Shown one piece after another: positions 5,061 through 5,096 of a stretch of DNA of 5,096 bases; the first letter of the stretch is position 1; each line of letters starts with the position of its first letter. Below the pieces are notes generated by a model. That model had not been told where the DNA came from, ran no database searches, and saw only the letters and a list, made by a program, of their open reading frames with translations. Location: NCBI GenBank assembly GCA_902796705.1, contig CADBQF010000086.1, positions 1 to 5,096 of the forward strand. The letters run 5' to 3'. The stretch is from Ruminococcus flavefaciens (GTDB taxonomy: Bacteria; Bacillota; Clostridia; Oscillospirales; Ruminococcaceae). The translations under genes were made by a program, and so were the position numbers.

Positions 5061-5096
5061 TTGAAAAAACAGACTTTTCTGAAAGGCTCTCTGATA
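5061..5096 (+). CDS. Start of a SpoVB/MurJ-like flippase (partial)
   Basis: Only the first 12 codons are present; the window ends inside the gene. A TTG start is preceded by AAAGGGG with 8 bases of spacing. The peptide, with TTG read as Met, is MKKQTFLKGSLI. This is very like the N-terminus I recall for Firmicutes MATE/MOP-superfamily polysaccharide exporters of the SpoVB and YabM kind, which begin with KKQ-x-FLKGA before the first membrane helix. Such proteins move lipid-linked precursors across the membrane. In Bacillus, yabM lies directly before yabN (mazG) and yabO, which fits the window's theme. A possible -10 box (TATTAT, 5020-5025) is seen, but its -35 partner is poor. The identification rests on a very short peptide. 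Confidence 0.55.
   Translation, partial: MKKQTFLKGSLI

Overview
The window looks like chromosome of a Gram-positive anaerobe of the class Clostridia, most likely a Ruminococcus-like gut bacterium. This rests on moderate GC, strong GGAGG-type ribosome binding sites, sigma-A-like promoters, and a mazG / HU / RqcP (YabO-type) cluster of Firmicutes style. The genus is inferred from the overall flavour of the proteins, not proven.

Layout, left to right. Bases 1-127 are non-coding: a composite of nested palindromes plus a weak terminator candidate for the leftward operon. Bases 128-1546 hold a leftward operon transcribed mazG, then hup (HU), then rqcP (S4-domain protein), driven by a good promoter at 1627-1655. 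Bases 1547-1848 are a gene-free gap with that promoter, the mazG 5' leader and a long imperfect palindrome of unknown role downstream of trpS. Bases 1849-3384 hold a second leftward pair: an unrecognised 174-residue protein followed 15 bases later by trpS. Upstream, also leftward, is a PLP-dependent aminotransferase (3487-4680) with its own promoter (4824-4852) and a structured leader of about 137 nt. Bases 4681-5060 form a divergent intergenic region with a small element bounded by 12-bp inverted repeats. Its internal hairpin shares a 28-nt core with the palindrome near base 80. The last 36 bases are the first 12 codons of a rightward gene, probably a SpoVB/MurJ-like flippase cut by the window edge.

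The genes are mostly housekeeping: removal of abnormal nucleotides (MazG), nucleoid organisation (HU), ribosome-associated quality control (RqcP), tryptophanyl-tRNA charging (TrpS) and amino acid transamination. No CRISPR array, transposase, phage gene, rRNA or tRNA is visible, and I see no convincing new defence or biosynthetic system. The most distinctive signals are non-coding: the shared palindromic repeat, the TTAA-bordered mini-element, the structured aminotransferase leader and the palindrome after trpS. The unrecognised protein next to trpS and an HU with a CPPC motif also stand out.
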